A DNA stretch of 64,000 bases. Origin: Sphingobacterium sp. CZ-UAM. Lineage in GTDB: Bacteria; Bacteroidota; Bacteroidia; Sphingobacteriales; Sphingobacteriaceae. The notes under the pieces are model-generated. The model was not told where the DNA came from. It did not search any database and saw nothing but the letters and a program-made list of their open reading frames with translations. Shown here piece after piece: positions 10,057-18,907 of the stretch. Where the stretch lies: NCBI RefSeq assembly GCF_002000245.1, contig NZ_MTCM01000003.1, positions 62,001 to 126,000 of the forward strand, given 5' to 3'. Numbering within the stretch: position 1 is the stretch's first letter; every line of letters begins with the position of its first letter. The position numbers and the translations under genes were made by a program.

Positions 10057-11787
10057 CTATATGTTTCCCTTTTTCATTTCGCTGATGGCATAATCAACTG
10101 ATCGCGCTGAGAAGGCCATGTAAGTCAATGAAGGATTTTGCGTCGATGTCGAAGTCATGCAGGCGCCATCTGTAACAAAAACATTTTTTACAGCGTGCAT
10201 CTGATTCCATTTATTCAATACCGACGTTTTTGGATCGTGCCCCATACGTACGCCCCCCATCTCGTGGATATCCAGCCCCGGAGCCTGCCAATGTGTATCT
10301 GGTCGTATATTCGTAAAACCGGCATCGGTAAACATTTCGGTCATGACCGCAATGTAATCTTTTTTCATTTTTTCGTCGTTGTCGTCATAATCAACGGCAA
10401 TCTTCAATAAAGGAATTCCCCAATCGTCTGTTTTACTACCGTCTAGAGACACCATACCTGATTCCTTTGGGATGGTCTCGCCCATCATATGTGAACCAAC
10501 CTGCCAGATACCCAATTTCGGATTCAGCAGATTCTCCTTTAGCCCTAATCCCAGGCCAGAACGGTCTGATTCTTTGCTGCGCGATGCACCAAAACCTGCC
10601 GCATAGCCGCGCAAGAAATCGGTTTCCTGTTTATGTAAGTTGCGGAAACGAGGAATGTATCCACCACCGGCAGGATTTCTTCCCTCCGCGGTATAATCCA
10701 GCAGTCCTTCGTATTCGGCATAAATACGTGCGCTATAATTATGGAAAGCAACATATTTCCCCAGCACGCCACTATCATTACCTAAACCATTTGGAAAGCG
10801 GTTTGATTTGGAATTCAACAAGATCAGGTTGGTATTGATGGCAGCTGCATTGACAAAAATCAGTTTAGCATAAAAATCAATTTCCTCTTTGGTATTTGTA
10901 TCAATTACGCGAACACCTACTGCTTTTCCTTTCTGTTCATCGTAAAGGATAGAATGAACCACCGAATGCGGACGTAGGGTCATATTTCCAGTCTTAGCTG
11001 CCCAAGGAATTGTCGTGGCATTGGAACTGAAATACCCGCCAAAAGGGCATCCTCTTTGACAGAGTACACGGTTTTGGCATTGCACACGACCTTGGTCGAT
11101 GTGAATCTGGTTGGGCTTGGAAAGGTGGGCACAGCGTGCGGAAATCACCTTCCGTTCCGGGAATTTTTTCTGAACTTTTTCTTTAAAATACTTCTCGACG
11201 ATATTTAAGGGATAACCTGGCAAAAATTCACCATCCGGTAATTCCGGAAGCCCATCATGATCCCCGGCAATACCAGCAAATTTCTCGACGTAAGCATACC
11301 AAGGCGCTAAATCAGCATAGCGAATCGGCCAGTCTACCGCAAATCCATCACGTGCAGGTCCTTCAAAGTCGAAATCAGACCAGCGTTGTGTCTGTCTCGC
11401 CCATAGCAAGGATTTTCCACCGACCTGATATCCCCGGATCCAGTCAAAGGGTTTTTCCTGTATATAGGGGTGCTCCTTATCTTTCACAAAGAAATGTGCG
11501 GCATCTTCATGAAAAGCATAACACTTGCTGACAATCGGATTCTCTTGCTTCACTTTATAAGGCATTTCATTCCGATGTTCAAACTCCCAAGGCATCATGT
11601 TTGTGGTTGGATAATCCTTAATATGCTGTACATCACGTCCACGCTCCAGAACCAAAGTCTTTAGTCCTTTCTCACACAATTCTTTTGCAGACCAGCCTCC
11701 ACTAATTCCCGAACCTATCACGATCGCATCGTAGGTCCTATTTTTTTCACTGTCAATATTTAGATTTGCCATATTGGATTTATCCAT
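10057..11787 (-). CDS. GMC-family FAD-dependent oxidoreductase
   Basis: 576 residues. The Rossmann FAD motif IVIGSGISGGWSA lies at about 22-34, ending in the ribose-binding acid of VLERG (46-50). A cysteine-rich segment CQNRVLCQRGCPFGG is typical of the gluconate/sorbose-dehydrogenase branch, and the C-terminal FAD motif VTDGACMTSTSTQNPSLT is present. Predicted to oxidise a sugar or polyol alcohol. The start ATG overlaps the upstream gene's stop by 8 nt (ATGGATAA), indicating translational coupling with the subunit 3-like protein at 11780-12268. No cytochrome c subunit gene is adjacent, so the electron acceptor is unclear. Confidence 0.93.
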   Translation of the reverse strand: MDKSNMANLNIDSEKNRTYDAIVIGSGISGGWSAKELCEKGLKTLVLERGRDVQHIKDYPTTNMMPWEFEHRNEMPYKVKQENPIVSKCYAFHEDAAHFFVKDKEHPYIQEKPFDWIRGYQVGGKSLLWARQTQRWSDFDFEGPARDGFAVDWPIRYADLAPWYAYVEKFAGIAGDHDGLPELPDGEFLPGYPLNIVEKYFKEKVQKKFPERKVISARCAHLSKPNQIHIDQGRVQCQNRVLCQRGCPFGGYFSSNATTIPWAAKTGNMTLRPHSVVHSILYDEQKGKAVGVRVIDTNTKEEIDFYAKLIFVNAAAINTNLILLNSKSNRFPNGLGNDSGVLGKYVAFHNYSARIYAEYEGLLDYTAEGRNPAGGGYIPRFRNLHKQETDFLRGYAAGFGASRSKESDRSGLGLGLKENLLNPKLGIWQVGSHMMGETIPKESGMVSLDGSKTDDWGIPLLKIAVDYDDNDEKMKKDYIAVMTEMFTDAGFTNIRPDTHWQAPGLDIHEMGGVRMGHDPKTSVLNKWNQMHAVKNVFVTDGACMTSTSTQNPSLTYMAFSARSVDYAISEMKKGNI

Positions 11788-12268
11788 TAATTTTTACCGC
11801 ACCATTGTACGGTCCCGGAATAAGCTTATAGATCACCTTATTCTTCATCACATATTCTGAATTTAGATAGCCCTGGATCACACGGGATTTAAAGATTTCA
11901 AAAAAAGTCTTTTCATCCGTTTTATCTGCCAGATTGGCTAAGGTCTTTTCTGTCTCTTTGCCGTTGGCCAGATTCAGCTGCTTTCTTAGTTTATTAAAGC
12001 CGGAGACAAATTTCTCCTGGTTTTCTGGCGACTCACAGTCATCCACCATCTTAATCACAAACAGGTGCAGGTTCAGCTCTTTCCCCCCCGGAGTATCCGA
12101 TTTTGGAATAAGCACATCCACAAGCTCGCCTAAAAATTTCTCATCCTCCGCTGATAATTTCAGCTTATTCAATACAATCGATGCTCCACCATCATTCAGA
12201 CAGGATGACAAAATTGTCAGTCCGCCTGCGATAATGAAAAATTGCTTTATTGCGGTTCTACGGTTCAT
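11780..12268 (-). CDS. Gluconate 2-dehydrogenase subunit 3-family protein
   Basis: 162 residues. The N-terminus MNRRTAIKQFFIIAGGLTIL has the twin-arginine (RRxxxKxF) layout and is followed by SSC, a possible lipobox. The body (LSAEDEKFLGELVDVLIPKSDTPG, then the YLNSEYVMKNKV segment near the end) matches the gluconate_2-dh3 family. Family knowledge: this small subunit accompanies a GMC-type FAD subunit and assists its folding and co-export. The 8-nt overlap with the GMC gene supports a two-subunit periplasmic dehydrogenase; the sugar substrate is inferred only broadly. Confidence 0.88.
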   Translation of the reverse strand: MNRRTAIKQFFIIAGGLTILSSCLNDGGASIVLNKLKLSAEDEKFLGELVDVLIPKSDTPGGKELNLHLFVIKMVDDCESPENQEKFVSGFNKLRKQLNLANGKETEKTLANLADKTDEKTFFEIFKSRVIQGYLNSEYVMKNKVIYKLIPGPYNGAVKING

Positions 12269-12336
12269 AATCTGAATTCCCTTTACAATTCGGTAATATT
12301 ACATATATCCGAATAAAATTACAAATGCTAAAACGA

Positions 12337-13014
12337 TTAAATTATTTGATTATCTTCAATCCAACCGGATAATAACTGTTTTGCCTGCTGCAAGTTTTCC
12401 ACAATGTTATCCACAGCTGTTAGTCTGGCACGCTCAACCTCCTGTTTTGTTACAGCGATCAACTGTAATCCAGTCCCTAAGGCAGCTTTACTACCGGTAA
12501 TCGTGTCTTCGATCGCCACACATCTGTCTCCGGGCAAATCCAATTTGGAAAGCGCCAGACGATAAGGTTCCGGATTAGGCTTCGGAAACTCTACACATTC
12601 TCTTGTCACGAAAAACTCAAAGTAATCCAGCAGTCCATGTTTCCCTAGAACAGTATCCACTGTACTTCGGTAGCTTGAAGTCACTAGTGCGATGCGGATG
12701 TTATTTTCTTTCAGATAGACTAAAATATCCTTCGCAAAAGGCATCAGTTCAATATCACTCATGTTAGAATCCGCATAGGCCGCACGCGTCCTTTTCCACA
12801 TGTATTCTTCGGTCGTATCGTATCCATAGTCTTCCACCAGGCGTTTGACGTTATGTGCCAGAGTGTGTCCTGCAAAATCCCGGATCCAATCTTCATAATC
12901 TATCTGCAGATCAAATTCCTGTTTTAAGATCGGTGCCCAATTTTTAAAATAGAAATATTCAGAATCAATTAAGGTACCGTCCAAATCAAACAATACGGCT
13001 TGTAGTTTATTCAT
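12337..13014 (-). CDS. HAD-superfamily phosphatase (beta-phosphoglucomutase-like)
   Basis: 225 residues from the ATG at 13012-13014. This start puts the nucleophile motif LFDLDGTLID (Asp10, Asp12) at the usual distance from the N-terminus; an in-frame start 18 bp upstream is possible but less likely. Motif II is VTSSYRSTVDTVL, followed by PKPNPEPY (Lys) and the acidic motif VAIEDTITGSKAA. The alpha-helical cap after DSEYFYFKNW is that of the phosphoglycolate/beta-PGM branch. A cytosolic sugar-phosphate phosphatase is likely; the substrate is unknown. Confidence 0.88.
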   Translation of the reverse strand: MNKLQAVLFDLDGTLIDSEYFYFKNWAPILKQEFDLQIDYEDWIRDFAGHTLAHNVKRLVEDYGYDTTEEYMWKRTRAAYADSNMSDIELMPFAKDILVYLKENNIRIALVTSSYRSTVDTVLGKHGLLDYFEFFVTRECVEFPKPNPEPYRLALSKLDLPGDRCVAIEDTITGSKAALGTGLQLIAVTKQEVERARLTAVDNIVENLQQAKQLLSGWIEDNQII

Positions 13015-13050
13015 AGTGTTAAAGATACACAAGTAGGCTGAAAAATCCTA

Positions 13051-13686
13051 TTAAATGATACCACAATACACCGAATTGGAAAGTGTTCCTTTATACATGT
13101 CCCAAAAGCCGATGTAAACATGATAATCAAATTTCTCCCGCTTGAATACCGGTATTTCGATGCTGCATTCGCCCTGTGCTGCATCTGCGACACCCATCTT
13201 AAAATCCATGTGTTTATTCGGATTAATCAAGGCCAAATTTAGCTTATAGATACTATCATAATATTTCGGATTGGGTATCCAGGACAATTTAAGTATGTCG
13301 TTTTCCAAGCGCACCTCGATCCCCGTGGGCGGCATAAGTTCGCCTACAAATACTTGAAGCTTCTCCATATTGAGATATGGTTTACTTGCGGCATCCAGTT
13401 CAATGACACTATTGATCACATGCTTTTGGCCGAGCTGAAATGCTCCTCTCCTCAAATCTTTCGCCGCTTCAAATTGATAACCAAAAGTCAATATCGGCTT
13501 AATCCGTTGACAGAACTCGCCATTTATTTTCATTTTCTCCCGATGCAGCAGTTGCGCTGCTGTTGGTGGTTTGGTGCTCGGTGTTCGTACACCCCTTATA
13601 ACCCATTCTCCATTGAGTTTATACCCATATACTGATCCTACTTTACCCCGAAAACCGCCATTGGGGCCATCCTCTAATATTGCCAT
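13051..13686 (-). CDS. DUF6266 family protein
   Basis: 211 residues. The N-terminus MAILEDGPNGGFRGKVGSVY and the following GYKLNGEWVIRGVR are the signature of DUF6266, a family common in Sphingobacteriaceae and other Bacteroidota. There is no signal peptide or membrane segment. The C-terminal half has the alternating pattern of a beta-sandwich (LKLSWIPNPKYYDSIYKLNL). Function is unknown. It stands alone, 36 bp upstream of the HAD gene in the same direction. Confidence 0.85.
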   Translation of the reverse strand: MAILEDGPNGGFRGKVGSVYGYKLNGEWVIRGVRTPSTKPPTAAQLLHREKMKINGEFCQRIKPILTFGYQFEAAKDLRRGAFQLGQKHVINSVIELDAASKPYLNMEKLQVFVGELMPPTGIEVRLENDILKLSWIPNPKYYDSIYKLNLALINPNKHMDFKMGVADAAQGECSIEIPVFKREKFDYHVYIGFWDMYKGTLSNSVYCGII

Positions 13687-13757
13687 CTTAAATGCCTAGT
13701 TTAATTGTAATTTCTTTGTACCTCCCTTAACAAATAAATAGGATTAAGGTTTGCATT

Positions 13758-13856
13758 AGTTTAGATTTAAATTAGAACTAGTCTAGCTTTAGTTTAGGTT
13801 TTAATTAGCTATTACCTAAACTAAACCTAACTAAAACCTAAACAAACCCTAACTAA
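13758..13856. repeat. CTAAA/TTTAG-rich low-complexity tract with inverted repeat
   Basis: About 100 bp built almost only from variants of TTTAG/CTAAA and CCTAAAC words. It contains a perfect 12-bp inverted repeat (tttagtttaggt at 13788-13799, acctaaactaaa at 13814-13825) with a 14-nt spacer. It lies in the 479-bp gap 13687-14165. The rest of that gap (13890-14160) has an open stretch without an ATG and no recognisable gene. Confidence 0.7.
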
Positions 13857-14165
13857 AATCTATATAAATAGATAACTTTATCTTAATGATAACTATGGTT
13901 GATTCGGAGATTTTTGGATAAGCCTAGGACATTTGTTAAGTTTGTCTGTTCAAGCAGCGAGTGGGCATACAAATCCAGAAATTCGTCGTTCTCTTGAGCA
14001 ATGTTTCGATATCGTTCAAAAAATACACATACATGAAATCGTCATGATTTATTCGGCGCGCGTAGAACAAATTCATCGATCAATGAAACTAAAATGATGA
14101 CTAATTGTCCTGAGAATATCGTGCGAAAAAATCTGAAAGATTCATCGCCTTAAAAGACTTATACA

Positions 14166-14777
14166 ATGAAAATAATTGCAATCGGTCGCAATTACATCGA
14201 CCACGCTAAAGAACTCAATAATCCAGTCCCTGAAAATCCCATCATATTTTTGAAGCCTGATACTGCGGTTTTGAAGGACAATAAAGATTTCTATTATCCT
14301 GAATTCTCTCAGAACATCCAATTCGAAACCGAAGTTGTCCTTCGGATATGCAAAGAAGGCAAACATGTTACTCCAAAATTCGCATCAACCTACTACGACG
14401 CTGTAGGCTTAGGGATCGACTTCACCGCAAGAGATGTACAACAAGAACTTAAAGCTAAAAGTCTTCCCTGGGAATTGGCAAAAGCCTTTGACCACTCCGC
14501 TGTTGTCAGCAATTTAATTCCCAAAGACGAAATAAGCGATGTATACGCAATAGATTTTTCCCTGCAACAAAATGGACAAACCGTACAAAGGGGCAATACC
14601 AAGGACATGATTTTCTCTTTTGAAGATCTAATCGTCTATACATCCAAATTTATCACCTTGCGCAAAGGTGATTTGATCTATACAGGTACCCCGGTTGGGG
14701 TTGGGGCTGTCGCTATCGGCGATCTGTTGGAAGGCTTTATTGGAGAGCAAAAAATGTTTAGCTGTAAGATTAAATAG
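14166..14777 (+). CDS. Fumarylacetoacetate hydrolase (FAH) family protein
   Basis: 203 residues, the size of single-domain FAH proteins. The N-terminal MKIIAIGRNYIDHAKEL, the metal-binding region IQFETEVVLRICKEGKH and GLGIDFTARDVQQELKAK, and the C-terminal GDLIYTGTPVGVGAVAIGD are all typical. Family reactions include acylpyruvate hydrolysis, oxaloacetate decarboxylation and 2-oxo acid hydration or isomerisation; which applies here cannot be told. It is cytosolic. It is followed 9 bp later by an M23 peptidase gene, so they are probably co-transcribed. Confidence 0.9.
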   Translation: MKIIAIGRNYIDHAKELNNPVPENPIIFLKPDTAVLKDNKDFYYPEFSQNIQFETEVVLRICKEGKHVTPKFASTYYDAVGLGIDFTARDVQQELKAKSLPWELAKAFDHSAVVSNLIPKDEISDVYAIDFSLQQNGQTVQRGNTKDMIFSFEDLIVYTSKFITLRKGDLIYTGTPVGVGAVAIGDLLEGFIGEQKMFSCKIK

Positions 14778-14786
14778 GGAAAGGAT

Positions 14787-16511
14787 ATGATGAAAAAAAA
14801 GGCAAGTTTACTGGCTGTATTGTCGTTGGCCCTTAGCTTGGGTCAGGCGCAAGATATTATCAAAAGCCGCAATTATCCGCAGAATTATTTTGTCCGACCA
14901 ATGGATATTGCTCCCCAAGCATCGGGCTCATTTGGCGAACTGCGGGCTACACATTTCCATGGCGGCGATGATTATCGTACCCAACAGCGCATCAATATTC
15001 CAGTACATGCGGCTGCGGAAGGTTTTGTATCCCGCGTCCGTGTCCAGATCGGTGGTGGTGGCAATTATGTCTATATTGACCATCCGAACGGATATACTTC
15101 TGTTTATATGCATCTGGAGAGCTTCAACACTGATCTGGCAAAAATTATCAAAGACGAGCAGTACAAACAAAAACGTTTTGATGTCGATGTCTTTCTTAAA
15201 CCAAATCAGGTACCCGTCAAAAAGGGTGAGTTTATTGCCAATTCCGGAAATACAGGTGGCTCCGCCGGGCCACACCTGCATTTTGAAATCCGTGACACAA
15301 AAGCCCAGTTGCCCTTAAATCCGCAATTATTTGGTCTCTTATTTCCGGATGGTGTTAAACCGTTGATCAGAGGTATCACTGTTTATGATCTCGGTCGTGA
15401 GATCTTTGACGAAAATACCCCACGCAGGCATCAGACAATCCGGGCTTTAGGCAATGGAAATTATAGCCTGGCTTCTAGCGCCCCTATATCAGTCAACGGC
15501 AACTTTGGCCTAGGTATCAATACGGTAGACAGACGTGGTGGCATTTCATTTACCTATGGTGTTTATTCCATCGAACTATTCCTGGACAACAAAAATATCA
15601 GTACCGTCCTTTTCGAGTCGATTCCTTTTGACCAGACCCGTGCAATTCAGTCATACATAGACTACCCCTATCTAAAGAAATCGGGTGTTCGGGTACAGAA
15701 GAGTTTTAAAGATCCCAACAATCCGATCAATATCTATAAAAATCTGGATAACCTGGGGATGATCGAATTAAAGGATAACGAGGTACACGAAGTAAAATAT
15801 GTAGTCAAGGATGTTCAGGGCAATAAGAGCGAACTGAACTTTAAAGTCCAGAACAACCCCTCTTTAACGATCAGTCGAAAACCGGCCCAAGGACTCAAAA
15901 TGTTTCATTATGCCGATGAAAACAAATATGAAGCGGAGAATGCGCGAGTCTATATGGGTAAAAATATATTGTACAATGACCTTTACTTTAATTATTCCCA
16001 AGGTGCTAAACCGGCCAAGGGCTACTCAGCAGCGCATTACATCCACAACTCCTATACACCTGTATTCGGCTATTACAAACTGATGATCAAACCGGACTAC
16101 AGCCTGCCAGAAAGCCTGTATAGCAAGGCGCTGATAGTCTCCACAGACGGTGGAGCACAGGGCGGGAAATACGAAAATGGCTGGGTTGTCGCCAATGTGC
16201 GCGAATTTGGTGGGTTTTATGTTGCTGTGGACACCATCGCCCCTAACATCAGTCCACGTAACCTAACGGATGGCAAGAACGTTGCGAATCAGCGCTCCAT
16301 AGATTTTACCATTAGTGACAACCTTTCAGGAATTGATACCTTCGATGCGTACATTGACGGCAAATGGGCTTTGATGAAATATGATCCCAAAACAAGACAC
16401 CTGTGGCATGACTTTGAATCCAATCTGAGCAGTGGTACCCACAGTTTCAAGCTGGAGGTAAAAGACAATAAAGGAAATTTAAAAATTTACGAAGCCTCCT
16501 TTAGCAGATAG
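14787..16511 (+). CDS. M23-family metallopeptidase (peptidoglycan hydrolase-like), exported
   Basis: 574 residues with a cleavable signal peptide (MMKKKASLLAVLSLALSLGQ, ending AQ). The LytM/M23 zinc site is intact: H58/D62 in HFHGGDD and H163-x-H165 in HLHFE, with the GNTGGSAGPHLHF signature. The C-terminal two-thirds (about 180-574) is a series of beta-rich segments, probably sandwich domains for wall or surface association. AGGGAAAGG precedes the ATG as a ribosome-binding site. It probably cleaves peptidoglycan cross-links in the periplasm; family membership is firm and substrate inferred. Confidence 0.92.
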   Translation: MMKKKASLLAVLSLALSLGQAQDIIKSRNYPQNYFVRPMDIAPQASGSFGELRATHFHGGDDYRTQQRINIPVHAAAEGFVSRVRVQIGGGGNYVYIDHPNGYTSVYMHLESFNTDLAKIIKDEQYKQKRFDVDVFLKPNQVPVKKGEFIANSGNTGGSAGPHLHFEIRDTKAQLPLNPQLFGLLFPDGVKPLIRGITVYDLGREIFDENTPRRHQTIRALGNGNYSLASSAPISVNGNFGLGINTVDRRGGISFTYGVYSIELFLDNKNISTVLFESIPFDQTRAIQSYIDYPYLKKSGVRVQKSFKDPNNPINIYKNLDNLGMIELKDNEVHEVKYVVKDVQGNKSELNFKVQNNPSLTISRKPAQGLKMFHYADENKYEAENARVYMGKNILYNDLYFNYSQGAKPAKGYSAAHYIHNSYTPVFGYYKLMIKPDYSLPESLYSKALIVSTDGGAQGGKYENGWVVANVREFGGFYVAVDTIAPNISPRNLTDGKNVANQRSIDFTISDNLSGIDTFDAYIDGKWALMKYDPKTRHLWHDFESNLSSGTHSFKLEVKDNKGNLKIYEASFSR

Positions 16512-16636
16512 TATCATCTGCTTGGGAAGCTTTCCAAATATGGATTTTTAACGCTGGATTTTTGTGATCCAGTCTTATGCCCATAATCGATTTTATCGGA
16601 TAATATCGTATCTTAATGGACTAAATTGAACTATAT

Positions 16637-17104
16637 ATGGCAACACTAGAAATAGGACAACAGGCACCGGATTTCAGTGCAAAAAATCAACATGGTGAAA
16701 CCGTGCATCTCTCGGATTTTAAAGGAAAAAAAGTGATCCTTTACTTTTATCCTAAAGATAATACACCGGGCTGTACAACCGAGGCCTGTAATTTTAGAGA
16801 CAACTATCAGTCGCTGAAAAAGGATGGTTTTGAGGTCATCGGCGTCAGCGTGGATAACGAAGCATCACATAAAAAATTTATTACTAAACACGAATTGCCA
16901 TTCCAGCTCCTTGTCGACGAAGATAAAAACCTTGTTGAGGCGTACGGCGTATGGGTGGAAAAGAACATGTACGGCAAAAAATATATGGGTACGGCACGCA
17001 CCACCTTTGTGATTGATGAGCAAGGCATCATTCAGCACATCATCAGAAAAGTGGACAATAAAAATGCTTCACAGCAGATTCGTGATCTAGGGGTAACTAA
17101 ATAA
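16637..17104 (+). CDS. bcp: Thioredoxin-dependent thiol peroxidase, Bcp/PrxQ type
   Basis: 155 residues, typical length. The peroxidatic motif PGCTTEAC places Cys46 and resolving Cys51 five residues apart, the atypical 2-Cys arrangement of Bcp. The conserved FYPKDNTPG precedes it and ARTTFVIDEQG lies near the end. A cytosolic peroxidase for H2O2 and organic hydroperoxides recycled by thioredoxin. It stands alone, with an approximately 125-bp spacer upstream and repeat sequence downstream. Confidence 0.95.
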   Translation: MATLEIGQQAPDFSAKNQHGETVHLSDFKGKKVILYFYPKDNTPGCTTEACNFRDNYQSLKKDGFEVIGVSVDNEASHKKFITKHELPFQLLVDEDKNLVEAYGVWVEKNMYGKKYMGTARTTFVIDEQGIIQHIIRKVDNKNASQQIRDLGVTK

Positions 17105-17120
17105 ACCTCGGGCTTGCATA

Positions 17121-17212
17121 AAGAGTAGGGAACAAGGATTATAGACAATATTCGTAAGCCGTAGGCTTGAACAACAGAGTCTTCTATCTAAAGTCTAGAT
17201 ACTCAATACTAA
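17121..17212 (-). repeat. Dispersed intergenic repeat, copy A
   Basis: Read on the minus strand this spacer aligns with 53803-53889 on the plus strand: TAGTATTG, TAGACTTTA, TGTTCAAGCC-NNN-GGCTTACGAA, TAATCCTTG and TCTTT occur in the same order. The dyad core is at 17151-17173 (AAGCC TAC GGCTT). It fills most of the gap between bcp and glycyl-tRNA synthetase. No coding potential is evident. Confidence 0.65.
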
Positions 17213-17230
17213 AATTTAAATACTAATATC

Positions 17231-17238
17231 TATATTTG
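17231..17238 (+). promoter_or_regulatory. TAnnTTTG (-7) promoter box for glycyl-tRNA synthetase
   Basis: TATATTTG matches the Bacteroidota -7 consensus TAnnTTTG exactly and ends 6 nt before the ATG. No clear TTTG (-33) is seen at the expected distance. If functional, the transcript would be leaderless or nearly so. Confidence 0.55.
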
Positions 17239-17244
17239 CCACTT

Positions 17245-18714
17245 ATGAGCAAACAGACAGACGATTTTTTCAAAAGTGTAGTATCACACGCGAAGGAATA
17301 CGGTTTTGTATTCCAATCGAGCGAAATATATGACGGCTTAAGTGCCGTCTACGATTATGGTCAATTAGGTTCTGAACTTAAAAACAACCTAAAGACTTAT
17401 TGGTGGAAATCCATGGTTCAATTGCACGAAAACATTGTCGGTATTGATGCCGCTATTTTCATGCATCCCACAACCTGGAAAGCATCCGGTCACGTGGATG
17501 GGTTCAATGACCCCATGATCGATAATAAAGATTCCAAAAAGCGTTATCGTGCCGACCAGTTGATCGAAGACAAAATTGCACGTTATGAAGCAGATGGAAA
17601 AGCTGCAGAAGCAGCTGCACTTTTGGAAGCTTTAAATACGGCATTGAACGCTGATGATCTTGCAGGACTGAAAACCATCATTGAAGAACATAATATCGTT
17701 TGTCCGGTTTCAGGCACTAAGAACTGGACCGAAGTACGTCAATTTAACCTGATGTTTGCTACCCAAATGGGTGCTATGGCAGATGGAGCTGATCAGGTTT
17801 ACCTTCGCCCGGAAACTGCACAGGGTATCTTTGTTAACTTCCTGAACGTTCAGAAGACAGGTCGTATGAAAATTCCTTTTGGGATTGCCCAGATCGGAAA
17901 AGCATTCCGTAATGAAGTTATCGCACGTCAGTTTATCATGCGTATGCGTGAATTTGAACAGATGGAAATGCAATTCTTCTGCCGTCCAGGCACCGAACTG
18001 GAATGGTACAACAAATGGAAAGAAACACGTTTGAAATGGCATTTGGCTTTAGGTTTCGACCCATCCAACTACCGTTACCATGACCACGATAAATTGGCGC
18101 ATTACGCCAACGCAGCCGTGGATATCGAATTTAACTTCCCATTCGGATTCAAAGAAGTGGAAGGTATCCACTCCCGTACGGATTTTGACCTGAAACAACA
18201 TCAGGAATATTCGAAAAAGAAAATGCAATATTTTGATCCGGAAATCAATCAAAATTACATTCCTTATGTCATCGAGACTTCCATCGGATTGGATCGTTTA
18301 TTCTTAACTGTCCTATGTAATTCATTGGTAACAGAAGATCTTTCTACGCCGGAAAAACAAGACTCCCGTGTTGTATTGAAGTTCCCAGCAGCATTGGCTC
18401 CGGTGAAAGCAGCGATATTACCATTGACTAAAAAAGACGGTCTACCTGAAAAAGCGCGTGAGATCCTCAATACATTGAAATTGGATTACAATGTTCAATA
18501 CGATGAAAAAGATGCGATCGGAAAACGCTACCGTCGTCAGGATGCAATCGGCACACCGATCTGTATTACTGTTGATTACGATTCGCTGCAAGATAATACG
18601 GTTACGATCCGTCACCGTGACACCATGGAGCAAGAGCGTGTAGCAATCGCTGACCTTGAACGGATCTTAAATGATTTAGCAGGTTGGAATACTTTGCTAA
18701 AAAAATTACTATAA
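17245..18714 (+). CDS. glyQS: Glycine--tRNA ligase (alpha2 type)
   Basis: 489 residues from the ATG at 17245; a TTG 9 bp upstream is in frame but lies inside the promoter-like box. Class II motifs are present: motif 1/2 region IGKAFRNEVIARQFIMRMRE and FEQMEMQFF, and motif 3 ETSIGLDRLFL. The C-terminal anticodon-binding domain (about 380-489) includes KRYRRQDAIGTPICITVDYD. The single-chain alpha2 enzyme is the form used in Bacteroidota, unlike the two-subunit GlyQ/GlyS of E. coli. It charges tRNA-Gly in the cytosol. Confidence 0.96.
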   Translation: MSKQTDDFFKSVVSHAKEYGFVFQSSEIYDGLSAVYDYGQLGSELKNNLKTYWWKSMVQLHENIVGIDAAIFMHPTTWKASGHVDGFNDPMIDNKDSKKRYRADQLIEDKIARYEADGKAAEAAALLEALNTALNADDLAGLKTIIEEHNIVCPVSGTKNWTEVRQFNLMFATQMGAMADGADQVYLRPETAQGIFVNFLNVQKTGRMKIPFGIAQIGKAFRNEVIARQFIMRMREFEQMEMQFFCRPGTELEWYNKWKETRLKWHLALGFDPSNYRYHDHDKLAHYANAAVDIEFNFPFGFKEVEGIHSRTDFDLKQHQEYSKKKMQYFDPEINQNYIPYVIETSIGLDRLFLTVLCNSLVTEDLSTPEKQDSRVVLKFPAALAPVKAAILPLTKKDGLPEKAREILNTLKLDYNVQYDEKDAIGKRYRRQDAIGTPICITVDYDSLQDNTVTIRHRDTMEQERVAIADLERILNDLAGWNTLLKKLL

Positions 18715-18823
18715 ATTAATTTGCCTGCAGACAGTGCAGAAGCTGTTCAAAAGGCGAAAAGCGAATTCCCAGCGGCTGAATAGCTAAAAAGAGGCCTGAT
18801 GGGATGAGCAACATAAAAGAAAG

Positions 18824-18862
18824 ATAGGTGTGTCCGAACTGTGTGGACACACCTATTTTTTT
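18824..18862 (+). terminator. Intrinsic terminator after glycyl-tRNA synthetase
   Basis: A perfect 12-bp stem (ataggtgtgtcc / ggacacacctat), a 9-nt loop and a run of seven Ts, about 110 bp after the stop codon. This is one of the clearest rho-independent terminators in the window. Confidence 0.9.
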
Positions 18863-18907
18863 CACCTATTTGCTCAGGATTGGCCTTTTGGTTTGAATTT
18901 CATAACA

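Noticed and set aside
13940..14092. Open stretch of about 50 codons before the FAH gene
   Set aside because: No start codon in a sensible position and no family resemblance. Its product is not conserved by eye with anything known to me, so it is left as spacer.
16554..16572. Weak hairpin (ctggat / atccag) after the M23 gene
   Set aside because: Only a 6-bp stem and no T tract, so a terminator call is not supported.
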